Source of the DNA: VRUE01 sp963837695
Lineage (GTDB): Bacteria > Actinomycetota > Thermoleophilia > Solirubrobacterales > 70-9
Reading direction: 5' to 3'
DNA: 64,000 bases
Assembly: GCA_963837695.1 (NCBI GenBank)
Contig: CAWINZ010000005.1
Location: 806,001-870,000 of the forward strand
The notes under the pieces are model-generated. The model made no database searches. It had not been told where the DNA came from and saw only the letters and a program-made list of their open reading frames with translations. This document shows positions 27,601 through 37,307 of this stretch, piece by piece. The stretch's first letter is position 1, and each line of letters begins with the position of its first letter. Both the position numbers and the translations under genes were made by a program.

Positions 27601-28161
27601 ATGGTGACCAAGTTCCTCCGCAGGGCGACGAAGGGCGGGCGCAGCGCGCCCGCACCTACGCGGCGGGCACCGACCGCACCGCGGCGCCCCCGCTCCTACT
27701 ACCTGGTCGCGGGTGTGGCCCTGGAGGAGGAGCTCGAACGGCTGCGGGCGCTACCGGTCTTCGCGCACGGCCCGCTGGCCACGCACAGGCCCGAGTTCAA
27801 GGTGCGGCGAGCCGCCAAGCGCCCCAACCGCCTCGGCTTCGCGGTCCCCGCCGAGTTCCGCCTTCAGGTCACCGCCTACCCCGGCATCCGCGCCGGCGAC
27901 GTCCTGGAGACGCTCCTCCACGAGCTGGTCCATCTGCACGTGGGCCGCGCCGCCGAGCCCCACGCCTGGCACGGCCAGACCTTCAAGCGGGCCCTGGCAA
28001 CTGCGATGAAGCAGGCCTACGGAATCGCCATCCGCCCGCCCTCGAGCACCCGGCACGGGACCTACGCCGAGGCGATCGAGCGGGCCCGGGCTGGGCTGCG
28101 TGAAACGCCAGCGGGCCAACTCTTGAGTCCACTTGCCACCAGGCCAGATCCCAGAGCCTGA
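27601..28161 (+). CDS. SprT-like zinc metalloprotease-family protein
   Basis: This 186-residue protein has an Arg/Pro-rich N-terminus and a core with ETLLHELVHLHVG (HExxH zinc motif) followed by EPHAWHGQTFKRAL, which supplies a further His. Spacing resembles SprT/Spartan-like proteins, which in eukaryotes cleave DNA-protein crosslinks; bacterial roles are unclear. It is flanked by accessory genes and converges on a decayed gene. Confidence 0.72.
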   Translation: MVTKFLRRATKGGRSAPAPTRRAPTAPRRPRSYYLVAGVALEEELERLRALPVFAHGPLATHRPEFKVRRAAKRPNRLGFAVPAEFRLQVTAYPGIRAGDVLETLLHELVHLHVGRAAEPHAWHGQTFKRALATAMKQAYGIAIRPPSSTRHGTYAEAIERARAGLRETPAGQLLSPLATRPDPRA

Positions 28162-28162
28162 C

Positions 28163-28816
28163 CTACGGGTCGCACCCGATGCCGTCGCCGTCGCCGTCGG
28201 CGTCCAGGCCGTAGTGGTCCGTTCCAAGAACGGTGACCGTCCCCGTGTAATCGGGGCCATCGCCGGCCAGGCGTCGCGTGAAGTAACGCGTATTTGCCGT
28301 GGCTCTCGCCAGCTTGCGTTCGGCTCGGCGAATCTGGCTACTTGCCTCCTCGAGCGCGCTCCTTGCGGAGTTTTGCTCGGCGATGGGCCCGGAGGCCTAG
28401 ACGAAGCCGAGGAAGAGGACAAACGCGCCGATCGCACCGACGACGCCGTCTGCCCCGCTCAACCCCGCACCGACAATGAGCAGTGCGAACCCTCCGCCGA
28501 CGCACAGCCCAACGGCCCGACCGAGGCTCAGCTCGCTCAGCGCGACGACCACGGCCGATGTCCGAACCCCAGGGCGATCCCGGCAGCCACCAGCGCGGCG
28601 AGACCGAAGCCCGCGCTTGCGCGGGTCGAGCCTTCTTTCGAGCCGGCGCGGCCTCACGCGTTATCGCGTTGTAGCGTGCTTCAGCGGCGCTCAGCCGAGC
28701 CTTGGAATCGGCAATTTCCAGTTCAGCGCGCGCCGCGGTCGATTCCGCGTTGCTCAGTTCAGCGCCGGGGTCTTCGGCGTGTGCCGCGCCGGCAACCAGG
28801 ATCGCGAGCGGGGCGA
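28163..28816 (-). pseudogene. Decayed secreted/membrane protein with Asp-rich C-terminal motif
   Basis: Pieces of one protein are spread over three frames. A signal peptide plus coiled coil (LAPLAILVAGAAHAEDPGAE) is followed in another frame by a membrane helix (GFGLAALVAAGIALGFG). A third frame holds a second hydrophobic stretch (GLCVGGGFALLIVGAG) ending at a TAG (28397-28399). Past that stop, the same frame reads a coiled coil and a calcium-site-like end (GLDADGDGDGIGCDP). Two frameshifts and one nonsense codon make it non-functional as a single product. The exact start is uncertain. Confidence 0.65.
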
Positions 28817-28819
28817 GTG

Positions 28820-29248
28820 TCAGGACCCGTCGGGAATCAGCGTGAGGCCGTGCTGCTTCGCGGCGACGCGCAACTCATGGTCCCAGCACGCGAAGGCGAT
28901 CTCTTCGCCTTCGGCGAACGCAAGCGCGGCGGCGAGATGGACCGCGTCGGATGCGCGCAGCGCGTGGTCGCGGGCTGTCTTGGCGGCGGCTCGGATCAGC
29001 CCGTCGGTCACTTCGTGAACGTCGAGCGTCGACCAGATCGCGTCCAGCTCGGCGAGGGCGGTCCGATGCTTTGCAGGTGAGAGCCGGTTGCCCTTTCGCA
29101 TTCGCGTCACCGCCGAGGTTGCCTCGACGTAAGCGACAGCGGTCGTACGCGCGCCGTTGGCGTCGGCGTAGGCGGAGCGGGCGAGGTCGCTGTCGGTCTC
29201 ATCGACCAGCAGCTTGACCAGAGCGCTCGTATCGAGGTAGACGCTCAG
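28820..29248 (-). CDS. vapC: PIN-domain toxin VapC, probable CTG start
   Basis: The protein has 142 residues if translated from CTG at 29248. All PIN acidic residues are present: VYLDTSALVKLL, AYVEATSAV, ASDAVHLAAAL and CWDHELR. There is no in-frame ATG, GTG or TTG before residue about 47 (GTG 29110), and a start there would delete two catalytic acids. GAAGGA lies 5 nt before the CTG, which overlaps the antitoxin stop (CTGA). PIN toxins cleave tRNA or rRNA. It pairs with the Phd/YefM antitoxin upstream. Confidence 0.8.
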   Translation of the reverse strand: MSVYLDTSALVKLLVDETDSDLARSAYADANGARTTAVAYVEATSAVTRMRKGNRLSPAKHRTALAELDAIWSTLDVHEVTDGLIRAAAKTARDHALRASDAVHLAAALAFAEGEEIAFACWDHELRVAAKQHGLTLIPDGS

Positions 29249-29511
29249 CGGCGTCCTTCGGAGACGTACTCGGCCGCGGTCTTGCCGCTTCCGCGCGCCT
29301 TGACCGGCTTTGGAACATGGCGGGCGCCGCTGCCGGGCCGGACCGCGCCTTCGGCGATCATCGCCGCCAGGTGCGGCGGCGTCTCCGTAGAGAGGATGCG
29401 GGCCACGGGCTTGCCTCGCCGGGTGACCGTGATCGGCTCGCCAGCCTCAACCCGATCGATAATCCGGCTCGTATCGTTCTTCAACTCTCGTATTCCGACC
29501 GTCCCGCTCAT
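29245..29511 (-). CDS. vapB: Phd/YefM-type antitoxin
   Basis: The protein has 88 residues. The N-terminal DNA-binding half (VGIRELKNDTSRIIDRVEAG, PITVTRRGKPVARI) is typical of Phd/YefM antitoxins. The C-terminal toxin-binding tail (SGKTAAEYVSEGRR) overlaps the vapC start. The pair should be autoregulated from the promoter at 29520-29547. Confidence 0.85.
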   Translation of the reverse strand: MSGTVGIRELKNDTSRIIDRVEAGEPITVTRRGKPVARILSTETPPHLAAMIAEGAVRPGSGARHVPKPVKARGSGKTAAEYVSEGRR

Positions 29512-29519
29512 GTGGCTAC

Positions 29520-29547
29520 ACTCTAGTTCTAGATAGCTACAAGTCAA
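29520..29547 (-). promoter_or_regulatory. Promoter of the Phd-VapC operon
   Basis: On the minus strand TTGACT (29542-29547), a 16-nt spacer and TAGAGT (29520-29525) form a good promoter. The predicted start lies within a few bases of the ATG, so the mRNA may be leaderless. Two TGTAGC copies flank the -10 and could be antitoxin half-sites. Confidence 0.6.
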
Positions 29548-29581
29548 GCTGTCCAAGGAGGGGTAGTGGAGGATCTGAAGG

Positions 29582-31264
29582 ATGAATCTGCCCGACCGGC
29601 CGCATAGCCAGTCCCCGGACGAGCGCTTCAGGCGACTGATCGACGTCGGCACGGCGCTGCTATCGGAGCTCGACCTCGAGGTCGTGCTGCGGTCGGTGGT
29701 GGAGGCAGCGCGCGAGCTGACCTCGGCCGAGTACGCGGCGGTGGGGGTGCTCGACCGCAACCGCACCGAGTTGGAGCGCTTCATCTACCTCGGCATCGAC
29801 GACGAGACCAAACGGACGATCGGCAGCCTGCCGCGCGGGCGTGGCGTTCTCGGCGAGCTGATCCGCGAGCCGGTGCCGCTGCGCCTGCGAGACGTCAACG
29901 AACACCCCCACGCCTTTGGCTTCCCTCCGGGCCATCCGCCGATGCACTCCTTCCTCGGGGTGCCGATCACGGTTCGCGGCGAGACCTACGGAAATCTCTA
30001 CATGACCGAGAAGCGGGGGGGAGTCGAGTTCGACGAGGGCGATGAAGAGGCGGCGAAGACGCTGGCGATCTGGGCCGGGGTCGCGATCGAGAACGCCCGC
30101 CTCTACACGGCCCTGAGCGAGCGCGAGGCCGAGGTCGAGCAGGCGCTGCGGCGCGCCGAGACCTCGGTCGACATCGCGCGGGCGATCGGCGGTGAGACCG
30201 ACGTGGCCCGGGTGCTGGATCTGATCGTCAAGCGCGCCCGCGCCCTGGTCGAGGCCAGGACGCTGCTCGTCCTGCTGCGCCGCGGCGGACAGCTCGTCGT
30301 CGCCGCCCAGGCCGGCGAGGCCGGTGAGGAGGCAAGACAGCTGACCATCCCAGCCGACGACGCGGTCTTTCAGACCGCGATGCAGGAGCGGGTCGCGCAG
30401 CACCTCACGCGTGGCTCGCCGCCCTCAGGAGCGCGCCTGCGCGAGCGGCTCGGGGCGGACGCGGCCCTGGTGGTTCCGCTGCTTTTCCGCGGTTACGCCG
30501 TGGGAACGCTGGTGGCCCTCGACCGCGAAGCCGGAGGCGCGGAATTCGATGAGGAGGACCTGCGGCTCCTGCAGGCATTCGCAAGCAGCGCCGCGGTGGC
30601 GGTCGCAACGGCCCAGAGCGTCGAGTCCCAGCGCCTGCGGCAGCAGGTCGAGATCGGCGAGCGCGAGCGCCGGCGTTGGGCCCAGGAGCTGCACGACGAC
30701 GCCCTGCAGGGACTGGCCGCGATCCGCATCACCCTCGCGACCGCGCTGCGGAGCAAGGCGGGGGACCGAGCCGAGCGGATCGAGCGGGCGGCGACGGACA
30801 CGATCGAGCAGCTCAAGGGGCAGATCGACGAGCTCAGCCGCCTGATCAACGATCTGCGCCCGGCCTCCTTGGAGCACCTCGGCCTGGTCGGCGCGCTCGA
30901 GGCCCTGGCCAAGGAGACCTCGGTTCGGGGCGGGTTCAGTGTTGAAACCGAGATCGAGATCGACGGGAAGCTCACCGCCGAGGAGGAGCGGGTCGTCTAC
31001 CGGCTCGTGCAGGAGGCGCTCAACAACGTGCTCAAGCACGCCTCCGCGGGCAGCGCCGAGGTTTCCGCCCGCCTCGTCGATGGTCAGGTCGAGATCGCCG
31101 TGCGCGACGACGGCTGTGGATTCAATCCAGACTCGGTGGCCGCCGGGCGCGGCCTGGTCGGGATGCGTGAGCGAATCGAGTTGCTCGGAGGGGAGATCGA
31201 GGTGCGCTCGGAGCCCACGGGGGGGACGAGAATCTCCGCCCGGGTGCCGGTCCAGTCACATTAG
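29582..31264 (+). CDS. GAF-domain sensor histidine kinase (NarL/DevS type)
   Basis: The protein has 560 residues. It carries two GAF domains (about 20-165, FLGVPITVRGETYGNLYMTEK; and 185-330), a HisKA_3 dimerisation helix with phospho-acceptor RRWAQELHDDALQGL, and a HATPase domain (VQEALNNVLKHA, VRDDGCGF, GLVGMRERI). The layout resembles DevS/DosS-type kinases, whose GAF domains can bind haem; haem binding cannot be judged here. GGAGG precedes the ATG by 9 nt. No response regulator is adjacent. Confidence 0.9.
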   Translation: MNLPDRPHSQSPDERFRRLIDVGTALLSELDLEVVLRSVVEAARELTSAEYAAVGVLDRNRTELERFIYLGIDDETKRTIGSLPRGRGVLGELIREPVPLRLRDVNEHPHAFGFPPGHPPMHSFLGVPITVRGETYGNLYMTEKRGGVEFDEGDEEAAKTLAIWAGVAIENARLYTALSEREAEVEQALRRAETSVDIARAIGGETDVARVLDLIVKRARALVEARTLLVLLRRGGQLVVAAQAGEAGEEARQLTIPADDAVFQTAMQERVAQHLTRGSPPSGARLRERLGADAALVVPLLFRGYAVGTLVALDREAGGAEFDEEDLRLLQAFASSAAVAVATAQSVESQRLRQQVEIGERERRRWAQELHDDALQGLAAIRITLATALRSKAGDRAERIERAATDTIEQLKGQIDELSRLINDLRPASLEHLGLVGALEALAKETSVRGGFSVETEIEIDGKLTAEEERVVYRLVQEALNNVLKHASAGSAEVSARLVDGQVEIAVRDDGCGFNPDSVAAGRGLVGMRERIELLGGEIEVRSEPTGGTRISARVPVQSH

Positions 31265-31334
31265 TGGCAATACCGCACCACGAGTGTGGCTTTGGGCTGA
31301 TGGAAGCCGGCGAGGATGCGGGAGTCTCTTGGCT

Positions 31335-31970
31335 ATGCGGATACTGATCGCTCTGGACGGCGGGGCCCTTCCTCGTGGAGAGGCGACGGAGGTCGTCGCC
31401 CGGCAGCGCCATGTGGACGCGGTCGCGGAGATCCTCGCCGAGATCGCCGCCGAGCACGAGGTCGTGGTCAGCCACGAGGCCAAGGGGGTAGTCGGCTGCA
31501 TGCTCGAGTTGGCGCTGCGCAACGCGCTGCCCGACCGCGATGTCATCACCATCTCCCCGCAGGTGGTGGTGAGCGCGGACGACCCGGCCTTTGCCGCCCC
31601 CGCCGCGCTTCCCGCGCCGGATCCCAGCGCGATTGCCGGGCTGCGCAGCGTCCGCGCCCTGATGGGTGTGGGCGCCCTGGTGATCTTTGCGGGTGGCGAA
31701 GGAAGCCCGACCATCGTCGGCCGAGACGGCACGATGCGGCGCGTCGACGCTGCGATCGACGGCGGTCTGACCGCCGCGTTGCTGGCCCGTCGTCTCGAGG
31801 CCGACCTCTTCCTCACCTTGGCCGGCGCGCCGCCGGGATCGAAGGAGCCCGAGGCCGAGGCGCCCCGCCGTTTCGTCGAGGCCACCGGTGGCCGCGCCGC
31901 GACCGCGACCCTCGCGGATGCCGTCCGGATCGTCGACGGTGCGGCTGGGGCTCAGGTCGCGCCCTCCTAG
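31335..31970 (+). CDS. Short carbamate-kinase-like amino acid kinase family protein
   Basis: The protein has 211 residues; canonical carbamate kinases have about 310. The N-terminal MRILIALDGGALPRGEATE mirrors the IALGGNALL phosphate loop. A mid EVVVSHEAKGVV replaces NGPQVG, and ALVIFAGGEGSPTIV corresponds to the VIAxGGGGIPV segment. The central insert domain is missing and several ligand residues differ, so activity is uncertain. Its stop overlaps the convergent Pat gene by 4 nt. Confidence 0.7.
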   Translation: MRILIALDGGALPRGEATEVVARQRHVDAVAEILAEIAAEHEVVVSHEAKGVVGCMLELALRNALPDRDVITISPQVVVSADDPAFAAPAALPAPDPSAIAGLRSVRALMGVGALVIFAGGEGSPTIVGRDGTMRRVDAAIDGGLTAALLARRLEADLFLTLAGAPPGSKEPEAEAPRRFVEATGGRAATATLADAVRIVDGAAGAQVAPS

Positions 31971-34666
31971 GACCAGGTGCCGGGCCAGGGCCGAGCCGGG
32001 GGTGGCGCCTCGATCCGCACCCGGGCGTCGACGGCGAACGCCCCGTCAGGCGTCGCGATCACCGGGTTGAGGTCGAGCTCGACGATCTCGCGGTGCGCGT
32101 CGGCGAGGGCGCCGACGCGCAGCACGACCGCTTCCAGGGCGGCGAGGTCGACCGGCGGGGTGCCGCGGAAGCCCCCCAGCATCGGGTAGATCGCCAGCGA
32201 GCGGATCATCTCGCCGCCGTCGCCGGCGCTCACCGGGCAGACCCGCACCGAGACGTCGCCGAGCAGCTCGACCGCGGTGCCGCCGGCCCCGCAGGCGACG
32301 ACGGGGCCGAAAACCGGGTCGGTTGCCACCCCGACCAGCAGCTCGACTCCCTCCGCGGCCATTCGCTGCACGAGGAACGACTGGCGCTCGAGTCCGGCCC
32401 GGGCCAGGTCCTCGTCGATCAGCGCAGCCGCCTTCGCGACCTCATCGGGGCCTTCCAGGCCGGTCCGCACCGCCCCCAGTTCGGACTTGTGCAGGATCCG
32501 CGGGCCGTGGGCCTTCAACGCCAGGCGGCCACCGAGCTGCGCCGCCGCCTCGCCCGCGCCCTCCGGGTCGGCGGCCGTCCGCGATTCCGGCATCGCGATG
32601 CCGTAGCAGTCGAGAAACCGGGCGCATTGCTCGACGCCCAGCCACTCGCGGTCCTCGGCCAGAGCTTCGGCGAGGATCGCCGCCGCCTCGTCGGGGCGCA
32701 GGTCGGCGAAGCCCGGCGCGGGAAGCTCGGGACGCTCGCGCCAACGCACGTGCCGGGCCACCTTGCCCAAGGCCCGCGCCGCGTCTTCGGGATAGAGATG
32801 GACCGGCAGCTCGGAGGACCCGGCGAGTGCCGCGTGGTCGGCTGGCGACATGAAGACCGCCTGGACCGGGATCTTCCGCGTCATCTCCGTCACGGCGCTC
32901 TGCACCGCCGCGGCGACGTCGGCGGCCTCGATCGAGAGCGGCCGGATGAAGATCACGATCAGCGCGTCGACCCCGTCCCACTCGGTGAGCTCGCCGATCG
33001 CCCGCCGGTACTGCTCGGCGGTCGCGGTCGCGATCATGTCGACCGGGTTGCCGAGCGAGGCCTCGGCGGCGAGGAACTCGCCCAGCCGGGCCTGGATCTC
33101 GGCGGGGAGCGGCGGCACCTCGAGCCCGACCGCGTCGCAGGTGTCGGCGCACATGATCGCCGGCCCGCCGGCGTTGGTGAGGATGCCGACCCGCGGCCCC
33201 GCCGGCAGCGGCTGGCGCGAGAGCAGCGAGGCGACGTCGAGCATCTCCGCCAGCGTCTCGGCGCGGATCACCCCGGACTGCTCGAAGAGGGCGCCGGTGG
33301 TCCGGTCCGAGGCGGCGAGGAGCGCCCCGGTGTGGGAGCCCGCGGCGCGCGCGCCCGCGGCGGAGCGGCCGCTCTTGACGACGACGACCGGCTTGTGCCT
33401 GCCGACCCGCCGCGTGACCCGGGCGAAGCGCCGCGGGTTGGTGAAGGACTCGATGTAGAGCAGCGCCAGCCGCGTCCGCTCGTCGTCCTCCCAGTACTCG
33501 AGCAGGTCGGTCGCGGTGACGTCGGCGCGGTTGCCGACCGAGGCGAAGGAGGAGACGCCGAGGCTCCTGGTCGCGGCGAAGTCGATCAGGGCGAGCCCGA
33601 GCGCGCCGCTCTGGCTGACGAAGCCGACGTTGCCGGCGGGAGGGGCGATCGGGGCGAAGCTCGCGTTGAAGCCGGGCCCCGGCGCAGTGTTGAGGATCCC
33701 CAGGCAGTTGGGGCCGATCAGCCTCATCCCGGCCTCACGGCAGACGCCGAGCAGCTCGCGTTCCCGCGCCGCCCCCTCGGCGCCGGTCTCGGCGAAGCCG
33801 GCCGAGAGCACGACCAGCCCGCGGGCGCCCTTGGCGGCGCATTCGCGCGCGACGCCGGCGACCCCCTCGGCCTTGACCGCCAGCACGGCGAGGTCGAGCT
33901 CGGCGGGGATCTCGCCGACGCTCGGCCAGGCCGGCAGCGACTGCACCGTCGCGGCAGCCGGGTTGACCGGGAAGATCGGGCCCCCGAACCCGGACGCGAC
34001 GAGGTTGTGCAGCACTTCGCCGCCGACCGTGCCGCGATGGCGGGAGGCACCGACGACGGCGATCGAGCGCGGCTCGAGGAACGCCCCGACCGCCGCCTTC
34101 GCCGCGAGGCGGTCGCGGTCCTCGAAGCGCTCGATCGCCGCGGCCGAGAGCGAGGTGGGGAACTCGACGTGCAGCCCTTCGGCGCGCGCGTCGATCTCCA
34201 CCGGGAAGCCGCTCTGGCGGAACATCTCGATCATCCGGTGGTTCCGCGGCAGCACCTCGGCGACGAAGCTGGCGATCCCGTTCTCCTCGGCGACCTCGGT
34301 GAGGTGGGCAAGCAGGATCGTGCCGAGCCCGTGGCCCTGCATCTCGGCGGAGACCGCGAAGGCGACTTCGGCTCTGCCGTCGGGGAGCTCGAGGTAGATG
34401 CCGTGGCCGACCGGGTGCTGCTCGCCCCCGCGGCTGGCGATCAGGCCGTAGCGGCCCCTGTAGTCGACGTCGGCCATCAGCTGGGCGGCCTGGTCGAGGT
34501 CGGCCGCGGCGGAGAAGAAGCGGAAGGCGCGCGACCTGGGGTCGAGCGCGGCGAAGAAGCCGCGCAGCGCGTCCACGTCCGTGGGCCGCACCGGCCGCAG
34601 GTGGACCGTGGAGCCGTCGCGCAGGACGACGTCCGCCTCGCGGTGGCTGGGATAGGCGGCGCTCAC
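31967..34666 (-). CDS. Pat-type protein acetyltransferase: GNAT fused to ADP-forming acyl-CoA synthetase-like domains
   Basis: The protein has 899 residues and starts with GTG in a GTGA overlap with the upstream glycosyltransferase. An N-terminal GNAT domain (EMQGHGLGTILLAHL, acetyl-CoA loop) precedes a CoA-binding domain (RSIAVVGASRHRGTVGGEV). Succinyl-CoA-ligase-like domains (GSHTGALLA) and an ATP-grasp-like C-terminus follow. The GNAT-first order is that of actinobacterial protein lysine acetyltransferases, which inactivate acyl-CoA synthetases. In this operon it lies with an HDAC-like deacetylase. Confidence 0.88.
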   Translation of the reverse strand: MSAAYPSHREADVVLRDGSTVHLRPVRPTDVDALRGFFAALDPRSRAFRFFSAAADLDQAAQLMADVDYRGRYGLIASRGGEQHPVGHGIYLELPDGRAEVAFAVSAEMQGHGLGTILLAHLTEVAEENGIASFVAEVLPRNHRMIEMFRQSGFPVEIDARAEGLHVEFPTSLSAAAIERFEDRDRLAAKAAVGAFLEPRSIAVVGASRHRGTVGGEVLHNLVASGFGGPIFPVNPAAATVQSLPAWPSVGEIPAELDLAVLAVKAEGVAGVARECAAKGARGLVVLSAGFAETGAEGAARERELLGVCREAGMRLIGPNCLGILNTAPGPGFNASFAPIAPPAGNVGFVSQSGALGLALIDFAATRSLGVSSFASVGNRADVTATDLLEYWEDDERTRLALLYIESFTNPRRFARVTRRVGRHKPVVVVKSGRSAAGARAAGSHTGALLAASDRTTGALFEQSGVIRAETLAEMLDVASLLSRQPLPAGPRVGILTNAGGPAIMCADTCDAVGLEVPPLPAEIQARLGEFLAAEASLGNPVDMIATATAEQYRRAIGELTEWDGVDALIVIFIRPLSIEAADVAAAVQSAVTEMTRKIPVQAVFMSPADHAALAGSSELPVHLYPEDAARALGKVARHVRWRERPELPAPGFADLRPDEAAAILAEALAEDREWLGVEQCARFLDCYGIAMPESRTAADPEGAGEAAAQLGGRLALKAHGPRILHKSELGAVRTGLEGPDEVAKAAALIDEDLARAGLERQSFLVQRMAAEGVELLVGVATDPVFGPVVACGAGGTAVELLGDVSVRVCPVSAGDGGEMIRSLAIYPMLGGFRGTPPVDLAALEAVVLRVGALADAHREIVELDLNPVIATPDGAFAVDARVRIEAPPPARPWPGTWS

Positions 34667-36090
34667 AGGTGCTTGCCCGGATCGAGCCCACCCAGCAGCT
34701 CGGCGTACTCGACCAGCCGGTTCGCGGCGAGGAAGCGGTCGAAGACCCGCTGGCGCGCCGCCTCGCCGATCTCGGCGGCGCGCTCGCGGTCCCCGGCGAG
34801 GGCGACGATCGCCCGCGCCAGCGCCTCGAGGTCGCCGGGGTCGTCGATCAGGATGCCGCTGAGGCCGTCGACGATCTGGTCCTGGATGCCGCCGACGCGG
34901 GTGCCGATAACCGGCCGCCGCTTCCACATCGCCTCGGCGACGGTGAGGCCGAAGCCCTCGGCCAGGCTCTTCTGAACGACCACGTCGGCGCGGCGCTGCA
35001 ACGCGTTCACCATCGTCGCGTTTTCGTCGGAATCGTCCATCGGCAGGCTGACCAGGTGGGCCCGCCGCCTCCTCTCGGGCTCGAGCTCTCGCCAGGCCGA
35101 GCAGACCTCGCGCCACACCGTCGCCCCTTCGGGATCGTCGGAGACGGCGGCAGTCGCCGGCCCGGCCAGGACGAGATGGAGATCCTCGCCGGCGAGGTGG
35201 CGGTCGAAGCAGGTGAGCAGTCCGCGGTGGTCCTTGAGCCGGTCCCAGCGGGATATCTGGGTCACCGTCGTCGCCCCGGCGGGAAGCGGCGCCTCTTGAA
35301 GTACCTCGGCCGGGCGCTCGACCCGGCCCGGGGTGCCGTCGGCGCGGGTGAACATGGGCGCCTGCCGGGGCGCCCCCTCGCCGAGGCCGATCGTCGCGAC
35401 GATCCCCTCGACGGTGGCCGGCTCCATCTCCTGGTTCTTGGGCGAGAAGGAGTCGATGCAGGGCGCCACCGCCCAGCTGCGCCCGCGGTCGAGCACGTCC
35501 CAGACGTACTCACGGCGTGAGAACACGTAGTTGTCGGCGAGGCGGACGTATGGGGCGAGGAAGTCCCAGGCGCGACGCACGACCTCGTCGGGCCGGTCGG
35601 CCCCGATGTGGCAGCGCCAGACGACCCGCGCGCCGGCCGCCTTGGCCGCCCCCGCCAAGCCCGCCGTCTGGGGGTCGTGGAGGAGGACGATGTCGCCTTC
35701 CTGGAGCAGGGGGGAGAGCTGCTCGGCGCTGGCCGCGAGCGTCCCCTCGTAGAGCTCGCGCTCCGCGGCGCCGAGTTCCCCCCCGTCGCCGTCGTGCCCG
35801 TGGAGGTTGTTGTGCAGCCGCTTGGTCAACTCGAAGAACTCGGCCTGCTCGTGCAGGACGACCCAGCGGGTGTCGACCCCGGCGTCGCGCACGTAGGGAA
35901 GCAGCGCGTGCAGCATCTCGGCGACACCGCCGCCGAGCAAGGTCGAGCTGACCTGCCAGATCGCCCGCCCCGCGAAGCGCTTGTGGGCCCGCTCGGCCGC
36001 CGCTTCGATCCGCTGGTAGTCGGCGCCCAGCAGCGGCTTGAAGCGCTCGAGTGAGTGCGGCGCGATCTGGACGAACTCCGGCCGCGCCAT
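34663..36090 (-). CDS. TreT-like GT4 glycosyltransferase (trehalose-forming)
   Basis: This 475-residue GT-B enzyme has IWQVSSTLLGGGVAEMLHALL near the N-terminus and the GT4 nucleotide-sugar region (LAEGFGLTVAEAMWKRRPVIGTRVGGI). These are characteristic of trehalose glycosyltransferring synthase (TreT), which joins NDP-glucose and glucose. Other GT4 products are possible. It starts 3 nt after the HDAC gene stop and overlaps the Pat gene start. Confidence 0.8.
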   Translation of the reverse strand: MARPEFVQIAPHSLERFKPLLGADYQRIEAAAERAHKRFAGRAIWQVSSTLLGGGVAEMLHALLPYVRDAGVDTRWVVLHEQAEFFELTKRLHNNLHGHDGDGGELGAAERELYEGTLAASAEQLSPLLQEGDIVLLHDPQTAGLAGAAKAAGARVVWRCHIGADRPDEVVRRAWDFLAPYVRLADNYVFSRREYVWDVLDRGRSWAVAPCIDSFSPKNQEMEPATVEGIVATIGLGEGAPRQAPMFTRADGTPGRVERPAEVLQEAPLPAGATTVTQISRWDRLKDHRGLLTCFDRHLAGEDLHLVLAGPATAAVSDDPEGATVWREVCSAWRELEPERRRRAHLVSLPMDDSDENATMVNALQRRADVVVQKSLAEGFGLTVAEAMWKRRPVIGTRVGGIQDQIVDGLSGILIDDPGDLEALARAIVALAGDRERAAEIGEAARQRVFDRFLAANRLVEYAELLGGLDPGKHL

Positions 36091-36093
36091 CGC

Positions 36094-37152
<1,059 letters not shown>

Positions 37153-37307
37153 CCACCCCTCAAGTTATGGCGAGCCCCAGCGAGCGCCATCAGTGAAAGA
37201 CCGCACCCTAGAGAGGGAATTTCCCGGATGGACCGATGCGGTTTGGCCTGAAGACTCAGGCTCATGGCTGTCGCGAGGCGAAATTCCTGGGATCGGCTGG
37301 AGGGACG

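Noticed and set aside
29582..36090. Very long overlapping open frames such as 31316-34975 (+) antisense to the Pat and glycosyltransferase genes
   Set aside because: They are Arg/Gly/Asp-rich shadow frames caused by high GC. The opposite strand has clear domain motifs throughout.
37199..37287. GGAATTT/AAATTCC and GACCGCA/TGCGGT pairings upstream of the FAD oxidoreductase
   Set aside because: Short, interleaved pairings that do not form one convincing hairpin or a known operator.
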